Notes under the pieces: model-generated
The model's database searches: none
Seen by the model: only the letters and a program-made list of their open reading frames with translations
Told to the model about the DNA's origin: nothing
NCBI RefSeq assembly: GCF_000015165.1
Contig: NC_009485.1
Coordinates: 1,528,001-1,592,000 of the forward strand
Direction: 5' to 3'
Origin: Bradyrhizobium sp. BTAi1
GTDB taxonomy: Bacteria > Pseudomonadota > Alphaproteobacteria > Rhizobiales > Xanthobacteraceae
DNA: 64,000 nt
Shown here: positions 55,429-64,000 of the stretch, one piece after another
How the letters are laid out: every line of letters begins with the position of its first letter
Numbering within the stretch: position 1 is the stretch's first letter
Program-made: the position numbers and the translations under genes

Positions 55429-55863
55429 ATGAAAAAGACCCAGCTCAGCATTTACCTCGATCCAGAGATATTCGCGAGCCTGGACGCCTACGCCAAGCAT
55501 CAGGGCAAGCCGAAGTCGCTGGTGGCCGAGGCCGCGATCGGGTCGTTTCTTTCCCCTGACGATTCCGATCGGCGCGAGGCTGTGATCGCCAAGCGCCTGG
55601 ACAGGATCGTGCGGGTGCTGGAGCGGCTCGAACGCAATGATGGCATCACGCTCGAGACCATAGCCCTGTTCATTCGCTTCTGGCTGACGTCAACGCCGGC
55701 TCTCCCAGAGCAGTCGAGCCAAGCAGCGCGTGCCAAAGGCGCCGAACGCTACGATCGCTTTGTCGAAGCACTCGGCCGGCGTCTCTCCAGTGGATCGACG
55801 GTTCTCAACGAAGTCAGTATCGAATCTCCTGAACTCGGAAGCGCGGCGCAAGTCAAAGATTAG
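55429..55863 (+). CDS. CopG-type ribbon-helix-helix protein of the transfer operon
   Basis: This 144-residue protein begins with a ribbon-helix-helix (KTQLSIYLDPEIFASLDAYA), then a helical middle (RLDRIVRVLERLERNDGITL) and ALFIRFWLTSTPALPEQ. A CopG-like gene at this position between traG and trbB is usual in rhizobial ICEs; it may regulate trb genes or join the relaxosome. It lies in an operon with traG. 347 bases without a clear gene follow (55864-56210). Confidence 0.8.
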   Translation: MKKTQLSIYLDPEIFASLDAYAKHQGKPKSLVAEAAIGSFLSPDDSDRREAVIAKRLDRIVRVLERLERNDGITLETIALFIRFWLTSTPALPEQSSQAARAKGAERYDRFVEALGRRLSSGSTVLNEVSIESPELGSAAQVKD

Positions 55864-56210
55864 GCCCGTTCTCCCTAAGGATGATACGATTTCGCCCTGA
55901 AGAAGAGCCGCGGGCCCAGACAGCCTCATTCGCGAAAGCCGTTGCAACTATTTTGAGAAGCGATCGCCGCCGGTTCTGGTGATCGCTCAGACCGCAATGC
56001 GCCAAACAGATCATCCCTCCGCTGATACTCCGTTGCCGATCAACGCGACTCCGCATCTCCTTTCTTTTCTTACGCCAGAGCATGATCGGCAGTTCTGCTC
56101 TGTTGAGCCCAGGCTCAGCCTGCCTTTTCTGTCGTTCCCGTCAGATTGGCACCTCCTCAATCGTCTCGCGAAGCCGCGGTCTCGATCATGGGGACGTTAG
56201 GGAACATCGG

Positions 56211-56891
56211 ATGCAACAACTCGCCGAATTGGGTACGCAGGTTGATCGCGTTGACGTTCAAGCTGGGCGCAAGCGCAAAACCTCCGCGCGTCGCAAGGTA
56301 ACGGTTCGGCTCAGCGAAAGTGTCTGTGGTCGGCTTGACGTCGCGAGCGACCGACCGGGCGTCGGCAAGAGCATGCTGGTTGAAGCTGCTCTCGAGCATT
56401 TCATGAGTCCCGCGCCATCGCTCGAATCCCTGTTGCGCGAACGATTAGACGATATGCACACCCGGTTCGACCACCTCGAGCGCGATATGCGGATGATCGC
56501 TGAGACCGTCGCGCTACACGCGCGATACCAGTTGGCAGTGACCCCACCTGTATCGCAAGAGCGGCAACAAGAGGCGATCCGCCTGGGTGACGAGCGGTTC
56601 AGAGTTTTGGCGCAGCAGGTCGACCGCCGCGTCCAACAGCGCCGGCCTCTCATGCAGGAGACGATCGAATCTCTGCATTCCCAAAGCCAGGGCGGAGTGG
56701 AGCACGAGACAGGCGAGGGGGCTACCCAGACCGCGGAGCCGCAGCAACACGGTCAAAAAGCTGGCCCTGAACGCTCCGATGTTGCCCAGGGTCTCAACCC
56801 TGGAGAAGGAGTAAGCCGTTCGCGCGGTGACCGCGATCATGGCGAGAGCTCGCCGGACGCGCGGAGAGACTCGCGGCAAAACTCACGTCCG
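56211..56891 (+). CDS. Second ribbon-helix-helix protein, fused in frame to an MFS gene
   Basis: The ATG at 56211 follows AGGGAA. The product (MQQLAELGTQVDRVDVQAG) contains RRKVTVRLSESVCGRLDVAS, a ribbon-helix-helix, and then a helical region close in pattern to the upstream CopG-like protein (LRERLDDMHTRFDHLERDMR, IAETVALHARYQLAV). No stop codon follows; the frame passes through a hydrophilic linker (HQ- and SR-rich, about residues 165-230) into an MFS transporter. Either the stop was lost or the MFS gene was inserted in frame. Confidence 0.6.
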
Positions 56892-58257
56892 ATGCCGCCA
56901 AATTCCAATCCGAACCCAAGAGGCACGTCTGATGTATCGAGAAAAGAATCACTTCCTACATGGCGCATAGTCCTCTCAGTGTTTATTCCCTTTGCGGCGG
57001 GCTATTACCTCGCTTACTTGTTTCGGACGATTAATGCCGCGATCTCACCGGCATTAGCATCTGAGTTCGGCCTCGACGCCGCCGAGACTGGGCTGCTCGC
57101 GTCAGTCTATTTCCTGGTGTTCGGGGTGGCCCAGATTCCCGTAGGAATCTTTTTGGATCGTTTTGGGCCGCGTCGGGTCCAAGGCGTGCTACTGGTCATT
57201 GCCGCTGGCGGTGCCACGCTGTTCGGTAATGCCTCGAGCCTCCCAGAACTCCTCTTTGCGCGCGGCATGATTGGGCTTGGCGTCGCCGGCTCGTTGATGG
57301 CCGGACTCAAGTCCATTGTCACCTGGTTTCCGAGAGAACGTGTCGCGCTTGCCAACGGCTGGATGATCATGTTGGGCTCGCTTGGCGCAGTGACAGCAAC
57401 CGCGCCAACCGATTGGTTGCTGAATTACGTTGGTTGGCGCAGCCTCTTTGAGATTCTGACGATCGGGACCTTTGCGGTGAGTGGGCTCATTTACATGGTC
57501 GTTCCGGAGCGCGTCGGCGATTCACAGACCGCCACCACCGCCCGAAAGCCGCTTACCTTGTGGTCGGTCTATTCAGATCCGCGATTCCTGCGAATAGCAC
57601 CGCTTTCTGCGACCTGCATTGGATCGGCCTGGGCGCTGCAGTCATTGTGGGCTTCGGCCTGGCTCACGGACGTGGAAGGGCTCGACGGGCAGAGCCGGGT
57701 CTCTCATATGCTCTTCATGGCCGTTGGCCTAAGTTTTGGAGCTCTGCGGCTTGGCTGATCGCCTGCGCAAACTCAATACGAGGACAGAGGTCCTTTTGGC
57801 TAGCGTGGGAGCGCTGTTCATCGTGGCCCAACTCGCTCTGCTCCTCCGCATCCCACTGCCGTCGCTTCTACCTTGGTCGATCGTGTCGATAGCCGGAGCC
57901 GCAACCGTCCTAAGCTTTGCGGTCGTAGCCGATTATTTCCCAAGGGAATTTGCCGCGCGCAGCAATGGCGCCTTGAACCTCTTGCACTTCTGCTGGGCGT
58001 TTACGATCCAATACGGCATCGGGTTCTTGGTGGCGCAATGGCCATCTCAGGGGGGACACTATCCAGTCGTGGCCTATCAGACCGCGTTTGGTCTTTGCCT
58101 TGTATTTCAGGCGGCCGCACTGGTGTGGTTTGCGATGCCGTGGATTCGAACGTTAGGCCGGAATGCCTTTGGAGATCCTCTTGGAAGCCTCGCGGGATCT
58201 CGTGGCTCTTCTGTTGAAGAGCCGATCCTTGAGGCGTGCGCAGGAGGCGATTGGTAA
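56892..58257 (+). pseudogene. MFS transporter, frameshifted
   Basis: From about 56892 the frame gives a major facilitator: FAAGYYLAYLFRTINAAISP, the loop 2-3 signature region GIFLDRFGPRRVQG, and six helices, ending at TGA near 57756. The second half (LADRLRKLNTRTEVLLASVG onward) continues one frame over to 58257. Dropping a single C near 57745 restores SFGAL-GLADRLRKL, so it is a recent 1-base insertion. The intact protein would be about 450 residues with 12 helices; substrate unknown. It is cargo between the ICE transfer genes. Confidence 0.75.
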
Positions 58258-58622
58258 GAGAATGTCGGCTGCTTGAATGCGATTTCCGATCAGAACCCGA
58301 AAACGGACGAGCACCCGGGATTGTCCCCGGTGCGGACAAAATATAGGTCTCATATTTTGCGGCTGCGCGAAGAAGCCAAGGCTCTTTCGCATGGAATGGA
58401 GCGTGAGAGCCCGTTGACCAAGGCCCGCCAGTGCGAGACCGGAACGCACTTGAGCGATTGGCTGCGCTCACCGGGTTTGCAGCCATCGAATTTGATAGCT
58501 GCCGCAGCCCGACTGCTTTCGCTCGGCCTACATGATGGTCACAGGCACTTGGCTCACGCCAAGCCGTCGGCGCGCGGTCGATTTAATACACCGTTGCGGC
58601 AACTGAGCGCATTGGCGCCAGG
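58258..58622. other. Intergenic region without a firm gene
   Basis: A plus-strand frame starting at 58273 (MNAISDQNPKTDEHPGLSPV) stays open to 58749 and includes LREEAKALSHGMERE, but its 3' part overlaps the convincing antisense XRE gene and it matches no family. It may be a truncated small gene. Confidence 0.3.
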
Positions 58623-58880
58623 TCATTCAGTGCGATCGATTTGCTTTGCTGCTGTTGACGTCAAACGGACGCCAGGCCGATCACCATTGCTGAACTCGAT
58701 CCCCGCGGACTCCAAAGCTCGACGCAGCTTGTCGACGGTCCCGGTATAGGCCGATATCGGTCCGGGAGTGCGTTCGATCCGTTTGATGGTTTCCAGCGAG
58801 ACGCCGGATTTCTCCGCGAGGTCGCGCTGTTCGATCCGAAGCATGGCACGCGCCGCTCTGATTTGTTCGCTGGTCAACAT
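58623..58880 (-). CDS. XRE-family helix-turn-helix regulator
   Basis: This 85-residue protein (MLTSEQIRAARAMLRIEQRD) has a standard XRE fold (LAEKSGVSLETIKRIERTPG) and the tail LRRALESAGIEFSNGDRPGV that is typical of small regulators in Rhizobiales. It is on the strand opposite the transfer genes. It probably controls a neighbouring small gene; targets unknown. The start codon is the first of its frame. Confidence 0.8.
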   Translation of the reverse strand: MLTSEQIRAARAMLRIEQRDLAEKSGVSLETIKRIERTPGPISAYTGTVDKLRRALESAGIEFSNGDRPGVRLTSTAAKQIDRTE

Positions 58881-59093
58881 TACGCCCCAAGTGTAAGTTT
58901 TTGCGCCCGAGGTGTTGACACATCAGGGGCAAAGGATTACTCTGGTAGCGTAACATCGATGCCCTTGCGGGCAAACAATGCCGCGTGCGCGCCCCACAGA
59001 TATCGGTGGGGGCGTCGACGGCGCATGGCGCCAATTTGACCATGAAGATCAATAAGATGTTTCGTGGCCGAGTGTGCAATGTAGAGCGTGTCA

Positions 59094-59641
59094 TGAGCAA
59101 TGACTCCGCTGAGATCAGCCTTGATCAGCTGCCGGTCGGCTCCGCGGCCTCCTCGCTAGAGGACGACTCCCGGCTGCTCGCGCTTGAAAGGCAATTCAAC
59201 GCGATCTTCGCAGAGTTGCTTGCGTTGGATCGGTTGCGCCACAATCAGAAAACACGTCAAGGTGCTGCTCCGCAGCGACCGGAGCAATCGACCGGCCAGA
59301 CGAGCCTCGAGGAGCACGCCTGTGAGGAAGCCGTAGCACGTCGGATCGAACCTGTTCTCGCCCGTCTCTACCCAATCGAACGGGCGATCATGGAGACGCA
59401 AGCGCGCACAATCGCTGGGTTGGGTCTAAAAGCACGTCATGCAGCCCACGTGATGTCCCAGTACTGGGAAGACCCTCTTGACCAGATTGATTGGGATGCG
59501 CAAGCGGTCCGTCTGCTAATCGAAGCAGTCTGCGACGTAGGGGGCACGCCACTGCCATTTCGCCATGCGGGCGACAACGATGATTGCGCCACACGTCGAA
59601 GCTCCTTGCAAGGCGCGCCGGGAATGGAAGAAGGCGAATGA
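59094..59641 (+). CDS. Hypothetical protein
   Basis: This 182-residue acidic-to-neutral protein (MSNDSAEISLDQLPVGSAAS) has a helical middle (LERQFNAIFAELLALDRLRH) and ARLYPIERAIMETQARTIAG, suggestive of an all-helical cytoplasmic protein. No domain recognised. An upstream ATG at 59043 in the same frame is an alternative start. Its stop overlaps the ATG of the next small gene, so they form a coupled pair. It is probably ICE or island cargo. Confidence 0.6.
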
Positions 59642-59817
59642 GCATCGTATCGATCATGGCCGCGATTCTCGAAGATGAATTGCGAGAGCACGGCATTCTC
59701 ACGCTGACCCAGCTCGATTGCGAGACAATGGTCCACAACATGATCGAACGTACGGCCGAGCTTGCGGTAGACATCAAACAGCATCGACTGGAGCCGAACC
59801 CAAGCGACGGAACCTAG
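59638..59817 (+). CDS. Small hypothetical protein coupled to the preceding gene
   Basis: This 59-residue protein (MSIVSIMAAILEDELREHGI) starts at the ATGA overlap with the upstream stop and has GAAGG nearby. It is amphipathic and helical with no recognised domain. The overlap is the main evidence that it is translated. About 270 bases without a gene follow before trbB, including a short GC stem AGGCCG/CGGCCT (60050-60068). Confidence 0.5.
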   Translation: MSIVSIMAAILEDELREHGILTLTQLDCETMVHNMIERTAELAVDIKQHRLEPNPSDGT

Positions 59818-60088
59818 TAGTCTGCTCAGAACCTGACAAAGCCGCACGCGCTTTCCTCTCCGGACAGGACGGATTTGTGGGCGGCAACCTGAGCAGCGAT
59901 AGGGATTCTCACTGGCCCTGGCGTTCTTTGCGTTGCCGATTGACGATGCCGAACACTCCTTGTCATTTCTTTTTATACGCCAGGGTACTCACGCGATAAT
60001 TGCCTCGTTGCAGCGGCTCGCTGCTTGCCTTCTCTGATCATCCCATCTGAGGCCGCTCGGGACGGCCTAGTTGGTGGGGACGGCACTG

Positions 60089-61054
60089 GTGAATCATCCC
60101 ATTCAATCGAAAGCGGTTTCGCGTGGAGCGCGCATGCTGCGCACCGCGTTCGGCTCAGCTATCGCCCGCTTTCTTGAAGATTCGACCGTCGTCGAGGTGA
60201 TGCTTAACCCCGACGGGCGATTGTGGATCGACCGCCTGTCTGTCGGTTTGGCAGACACCGGACGATTCGTGTCGGCCCAGGACGGGGAGCGCATTGTCCG
60301 ATTGGTCGCTCATCACGTGGGTGCCGAGGTTCACGCAGGCAGCCCGCGCGTCTCGGCTGAATTACCGGAGACAGGGGAGCGCTTCGAGGGACTATTGCCG
60401 CCGGTGGTCGCGGCCCCGTCCTTCGCTATTCGCAAGCCAGCGGTCGCCGTGTTCACGCTCGACGACTATGTCGCCCAAGGAATCATGATCTCGTGCCAAG
60501 CCGACGCTTTGCGTCGCGCGGTTGGGGCACGCAAGAATATTCTCGTGGCTGGTGGTACCTCCAGCGGCAAGACGACGCTGACCAACGCGCTATTGGCGGA
60601 GGTTGCCAAGACTTCGGATCGGGTCATCCTCATTGAAGACACGCGAGAGCTGCAGTGCAAGGCACCGAATTTGGTGGCGCTCCGCACCAAGGATGGCGTG
60701 ATCTCGTTATCGGAGCTTGTCCGATCGTCGCTGCGTCTGCGCCCCGATCGGATTCCGATCGGCGAAGTGCGCGGTCCGGAGGCTCTCGATTTGCTCAAGG
60801 CCTGGGGCACAGGTCATCCCGGGGGCATCGGCACCATCCACGCCGGCAGCGCGATTGGTACTTTGCGCCGGCTCGAGCAACTCATTCAAGAAGCGGTTGT
60901 CACCGTGCCGCGCGACCTGATTGCGGAAACCATCAACGTCATCGCTGTGCTTTCCGGCCGCGGCAACGAACGCCGGCTCACCGAGCTCGCCAGTGTCGAA
61001 GGTCTCGGAGCTTCGGGCGACTACGTTCTTTCAGCCATAGGGGACCCATCATGA
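60089..61054 (+). CDS. trbB: Conjugal transfer ATPase TrbB (VirB11 family)
   Basis: This 321-residue secretion ATPase has [20 protein letters not shown] at the N-terminus, Walker [18 protein letters not shown] (about residue 155), the Asp box IEDTRELQC and a Walker B/His region ([16 protein letters not shown]). It powers pilus and channel assembly of the trb type IV secretion system. GTG at 60089 is preferred over TTG 60071 because [18 protein letters not shown] matches the family N-terminus. It overlaps trbC by four bases. Confidence 0.92.
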   Translation: MNHPIQSKAVSRGARMLRTAFGSAIARFLEDSTVVEVMLNPDGRLWIDRLSVGLADTGRFVSAQDGERIVRLVAHHVGAEVHAGSPRVSAELPETGERFEGLLPPVVAAPSFAIRKPAVAVFTLDDYVAQGIMISCQADALRRAVGARKNILVAGGTSSGKTTLTNALLAEVAKTSDRVILIEDTRELQCKAPNLVALRTKDGVISLSELVRSSLRLRPDRIPIGEVRGPEALDLLKAWGTGHPGGIGTIHAGSAIGTLRRLEQLIQEAVVTVPRDLIAETINVIAVLSGRGNERRLTELASVEGLGASGDYVLSAIGDPS

Positions 61055-61377
61055 AGTTCAATCAATCGGGCATGCGAGGGATTGTAGGGGCGGCCGCGTT
61101 CGCAATCACCTACCTTACCATCACTTCAGCATCGGCTGCCGGCTCCAACATGCCGTGGGAGCAACCGCTCAACCAGATCCTGCAATCGGTTGAGGGCCCC
61201 GTCGCCAAGATCGTCGGCGTCATCATCATCATCGTCACCGGACTCTCGCTCGCGCTAGGCGATACGTCCGGGGGCTTCCGCAAGTTGATCCAGATTGTGT
61301 TCGGCCTGTCGATCGCGTTTGCGGCCTCGAGTTTCTTCCTGTCGTTTTTTTCATTCGGCGGGGGAGTTGTGATCTGA
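61051..61377 (+). CDS. trbC: TrbC pilin precursor
   Basis: This 108-residue VirB2-like pilin has a signal peptide (cleavage near residue 30, SASA), a first hydrophobic helix (IVGVIIIIVTGLSLALGD) and a second (IVFGLSIAFAASSFFLSF), with the conserved FRKLIQ loop between. It is processed by TraF (49972). The start overlaps the trbB stop, and the stop overlaps the trbD start (TGATG). Confidence 0.9.
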   Translation: MKFNQSGMRGIVGAAAFAITYLTITSASAAGSNMPWEQPLNQILQSVEGPVAKIVGVIIIIVTGLSLALGDTSGGFRKLIQIVFGLSIAFAASSFFLSFFSFGGGVVI

Positions 61378-61640
61378 TGGACGGACAGATCCCAGGATTT
61401 GAAGCACCGGTCCATCGCGCGCTGACCGAGCCGATCCTGATGGGCGGGGCGCCACGCTCGATCGCCATCGTTAACGGCACGCTCGCTGCTGCCCTCGGTA
61501 TTGGTCTGCGCCTCTGGGTCGCGGGCCTCCTGCTTTGGTTCGTTGGTCACATGGTCGCTGTCTGGGTGACCAAGCGCGACCCTGCCTTTGTCGAGGTCGT
61601 CCGCCGGCATCTCCGGATCCCCGGTTATCTCAACACATGA
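61377..61640 (+). CDS. trbD: TrbD, VirB3-like transfer protein
   Basis: This 87-residue inner-membrane protein contains PGFEAPVHRALTEPILMGGA, the conserved VirB3/TrbD N-terminus, then two hydrophobic helices (NGTLAAALGIGLRLWVAGLL and a following segment) and a basic C-terminus. It works with TrbE in pilus assembly. It overlaps trbC; trbE starts eight bases after its stop. Confidence 0.9.
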   Translation: MDGQIPGFEAPVHRALTEPILMGGAPRSIAIVNGTLAAALGIGLRLWVAGLLLWFVGHMVAVWVTKRDPAFVEVVRRHLRIPGYLNT

Positions 61641-61648
61641 GGTCTTCT

Positions 61649-64000
61649 ATGATGAATCTCGCCGAATACCGCCGATCCAATACCCGGCTCGCTGACTTCC
61701 TGCCGTGGGCCGCTCTTGTCGATGAAGGAATCGTCCTGAACAAGGATGGGTCGTTTCAGCGCACGGCGAGATTTCGGGGACCGGACCTCGATAGTGCGGT
61801 GCCGGCCGAGCTCGTTGCTGTCGCCGGCCGTCTCAACAATGCGCTGCGGCGCCTGGAATCAGGCTGGGCGATCTTTGTCGAGGCGCAACGCCATTCCACT
61901 GGCAGCTATCCCCCGAATACATTTCCCGATGCGGCTTCCGCCCTCGTCGATGCAGAGCGGCGAGCACAATTCGAGGAGGCCGGCGCCCACTACGAGTCGA
62001 GCTATTTCCTCACGTTTCTCTATCTGCCGCCGCCAGAAGGAACGGCGAAAACGGAACGGCTGCTCTACGAAGGGAGCAACCGCACCGTCGATGCCGATGG
62101 GCGCGAAATCCTCCGTGGGTTCGTGGATCGGACTAATCGTGTTCTGCAGCTGGTGGAAGGCTTCATGCCGGAGTGCGCCTGGCTTGATGACGAGGAGACG
62201 CTCACCTACCTGCATTCGACGATCTCGACCAAGCGACATCGGGTCAGGGTGCCCGAGATCCCCATGTATCTCGACGCGCTGCTCGCCGATCAGCCGCTAA
62301 CCGGTGGTCTTGAGCCGATGCTCGGGTCGGCGCATCTGCGCATCCTGACGGTGGTCGGGTTTCCGACGGCGACCACGCCCGGAATTCTCGACGACCTGAA
62401 CCGGCTTCCGTTCACCTATCGCTGGTCGACCCGCGCGATCATGCTCGACAAGGCCGATGCAACAAAGCTCCTGACCAGGATCAGGCGGCAATGGTTCGCC
62501 AAACGGAAGTCGGTGGCCGCGATCCTCAAGGAGATCATGACCAACGAGGCTTCTGCTCTTCTCGATACCGATGCCCACAACAAGGCAATGGATGCAGACG
62601 CGGCGCTGCAGGAATTGGGCTCCGACCAGATTGGAGAAGCTTTCGTTACGGCGACGATCTCAGTCTGGGATGGCGAGCCCGCGAGCGCCGACGAGAAGCT
62701 CCGCCTGGTCGAAAAGGTGATCCAGGGACGCGATTTCACCTGCATGATCGAGACGGTCAATGCTGTCGAGGCCTGGCTTGGCAGCGTCCCGGGCCATGTC
62801 TACGCCAACGTCCGTCAGCCCCCGATCTCGACTTTGAACTTGGCGCACATGATCCCGCTGTCCGCGGTGTGGGCCGGCGAGCCCAGGGACCATCATTTTA
62901 AGGCTCCGCCTTTATTCTTGGCCAAAACGGAAGGATCGACCCCGTTTCGATTTTCACTCCACGTTGGTGACGTCGGGCATACGCTGGTGGTCGGGCCGAC
63001 AGGAGCGGGTAAGTCGGTGCTGCTGGCGCTGATGGCGCTGCAGTTTCGGAGGTATCCGGAATCGCAGATTTTTGCGTTCGATTTTGGGGGATCCATCCGT
63101 GCTGCCGCGATCGCCATGGGCGGCGACTGGCATGACCTCGGTGGAGCTGTCACTGGGGAGACTTCTGAGTCCGTCTTTCTTCAGCCTCTTGCCGGTATCG
63201 ATGATATCGGCGAGCGCGCCTGGGCGACGGACTGGATCGGTTCAATCCTAAGCCGTGAACGCATTGAGGTCACCCCCGAAGCCAAGGAGCATATCTGGTC
63301 GGCTTTGAGCTCGTTAGCCTCCGCGCCGGTCGAAGAACGCACGCTTACTGGTTTCTCCGTTCTGCTGCAATCGAACGTTCTGAAGCGGTCCCTGCAGCCC
63401 TATTGCATCGGCGGCCCTTATGATCGTCTGCTCGATGCCGAAAATGAACGGTTGGGAGCGTCATCCGTCCAGGTCTTCGAGACGGATGGCTTGATTGGTA
63501 CCGCTGTTGCGCCCGCAGTTCTGGCTTATCTGTTTCACCGGATCGAGAGCCGCTTTGATGGTCGGCCGACCCTGCTCATCATCGACGAAGGGTGGCTCGC
63601 CCTCGACGACGCGGACTTTGCCGGACGGCTGCGCGAGTGGCTGAAGACGCTGCGCAAGAAGAATGCCTCGGTCATCTTCGCCACCCAATCGTTAGCGGAT
63701 ATCGACGGCTCAGCGATCGCGCCGGCTATTATCGAGAGCTGTCCGACACGGATCTTGCTCCCGAACGACCGCGCCATCGAGCCACAGATCATGGCGATCT
63801 ATCGGCGCTTTGGGCTGAACGACCGGCAGATCGAGATCCTGGCTCGCGCCATACCCAAGCGCGACTACTACTGCCAGTCGCGTCGCGGCAATCGTCTGTT
63901 CGAACTTGGTCTAGGCGAGGTTGCGCTTGCCTTCACCGCGGCTTCTTCAAAGGCCGATCAGGCGCTGATCGAACAAGTCCTTGCCGAACACGGCCGCGAT
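61649..64000 (+). CDS. trbE: TrbE, VirB4-like ATPase (partial at right edge)
   Basis: 784 codons are visible and the frame is open at the edge; the family is about 810-820 residues, so only the tail is missing. The N-terminus is MNLAEYRRSNTRLADFLPWA, Walker A is VVGPTGAGKSVLLALMALQF (about residue 450), Walker B is TLLIIDEGWLALDD (about 645), and a final helicase-like FATQSLADIDGS follows. It energises secretion-channel assembly. Start at 61649 or the adjacent ATG at 61652. Confidence 0.93.
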   Translation, partial: MMNLAEYRRSNTRLADFLPWAALVDEGIVLNKDGSFQRTARFRGPDLDSAVPAELVAVAGRLNNALRRLESGWAIFVEAQRHSTGSYPPNTFPDAASALVDAERRAQFEEAGAHYESSYFLTFLYLPPPEGTAKTERLLYEGSNRTVDADGREILRGFVDRTNRVLQLVEGFMPECAWLDDEETLTYLHSTISTKRHRVRVPEIPMYLDALLADQPLTGGLEPMLGSAHLRILTVVGFPTATTPGILDDLNRLPFTYRWSTRAIMLDKADATKLLTRIRRQWFAKRKSVAAILKEIMTNEASALLDTDAHNKAMDADAALQELGSDQIGEAFVTATISVWDGEPASADEKLRLVEKVIQGRDFTCMIETVNAVEAWLGSVPGHVYANVRQPPISTLNLAHMIPLSAVWAGEPRDHHFKAPPLFLAKTEGSTPFRFSLHVGDVGHTLVVGPTGAGKSVLLALMALQFRRYPESQIFAFDFGGSIRAAAIAMGGDWHDLGGAVTGETSESVFLQPLAGIDDIGERAWATDWIGSILSRERIEVTPEAKEHIWSALSSLASAPVEERTLTGFSVLLQSNVLKRSLQPYCIGGPYDRLLDAENERLGASSVQVFETDGLIGTAVAPAVLAYLFHRIESRFDGRPTLLIIDEGWLALDDADFAGRLREWLKTLRKKNASVIFATQSLADIDGSAIAPAIIESCPTRILLPNDRAIEPQIMAIYRRFGLNDRQIEILARAIPKRDYYCQSRRGNRLFELGLGEVALAFTAASSKADQALIEQVLAEHGRD

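Noticed and set aside
58273..58749. 158-residue plus-strand frame
   Set aside because: The 3' half overlaps the clear antisense XRE gene and no family is recognised.
1..64000. CRISPR arrays, rRNA and tRNA genes
   Set aside because: No spaced direct-repeat array and no rRNA or cloverleaf-forming segment was found by eye.

Overview
The window (about 61% G+C) looks like chromosome of an alphaproteobacterium of the Bradyrhizobium / Rhodopseudomonas / Nitrobacter group. The evidence is an Omp25-type porin domain, GCG-type small secreted proteins, and an integrative and conjugative element (ICE) backbone of the Mesorhizobium symbiosis-island type. This placement rests on protein resemblance only; no rRNA is present.

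Region 1 (1 to about 17.7 kb) is a transport island. After the tail of a HipA-like kinase it carries an NRAMP-family transporter with an altered metal site, an MgtA-type P-type ATPase, a small three-helix membrane protein and a CsoR/RcnR-family repressor. It then carries an Omp25-OprB fusion porin with a NitT/TauT-type ABC transporter. Four 16-bp palindromes close to ATCCTCCCNGGAGGAT lie upstream of these units, including the repressor gene, so they look like one regulon. The long mgtA leader is duplicated at 960-1328, where it is followed directly by a damaged copy of the small membrane protein with the ATPase missing. The ABC ATPase gene is split by an IS3-family element inside its Walker B region.

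Region 2 (17.7 to about 26 kb) is a landing zone for mobile DNA: an IS1634-like element with an IS21-family element nested in its transposase, a frameshifted IS200-type element, degraded DNA, and a large serine recombinase.

Region 3 (26 to 64 kb) is an ICE core: DUF932, ParB-like, strawberry-notch methylase-helicase, Toprim primase, DUF2493 and DUF736 proteins. It continues with the control module qseC / qseM / fseA (two frames, +1 frameshift) / rdfS, and then DUF2840, traF, transglycosylase, relaxase rlxS, coupling protein traG, ribbon-helix-helix proteins and trbBCDE (trbE runs off the right edge). The parB gene is split by a Tn554-like element with three tyrosine recombinases and a TnpC-like protein. 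The primase is split by a second IS21 copy one base shorter than the first. An MFS gene is fused in frame behind a ribbon-helix-helix gene and is itself frameshifted.

The control and transfer genes visible here are open, while the maintenance genes parB and the primase are broken, so the element may be able to excise or transfer but be poorly maintained. Between ICE genes there are long nested inverted repeats that no gene call explains.
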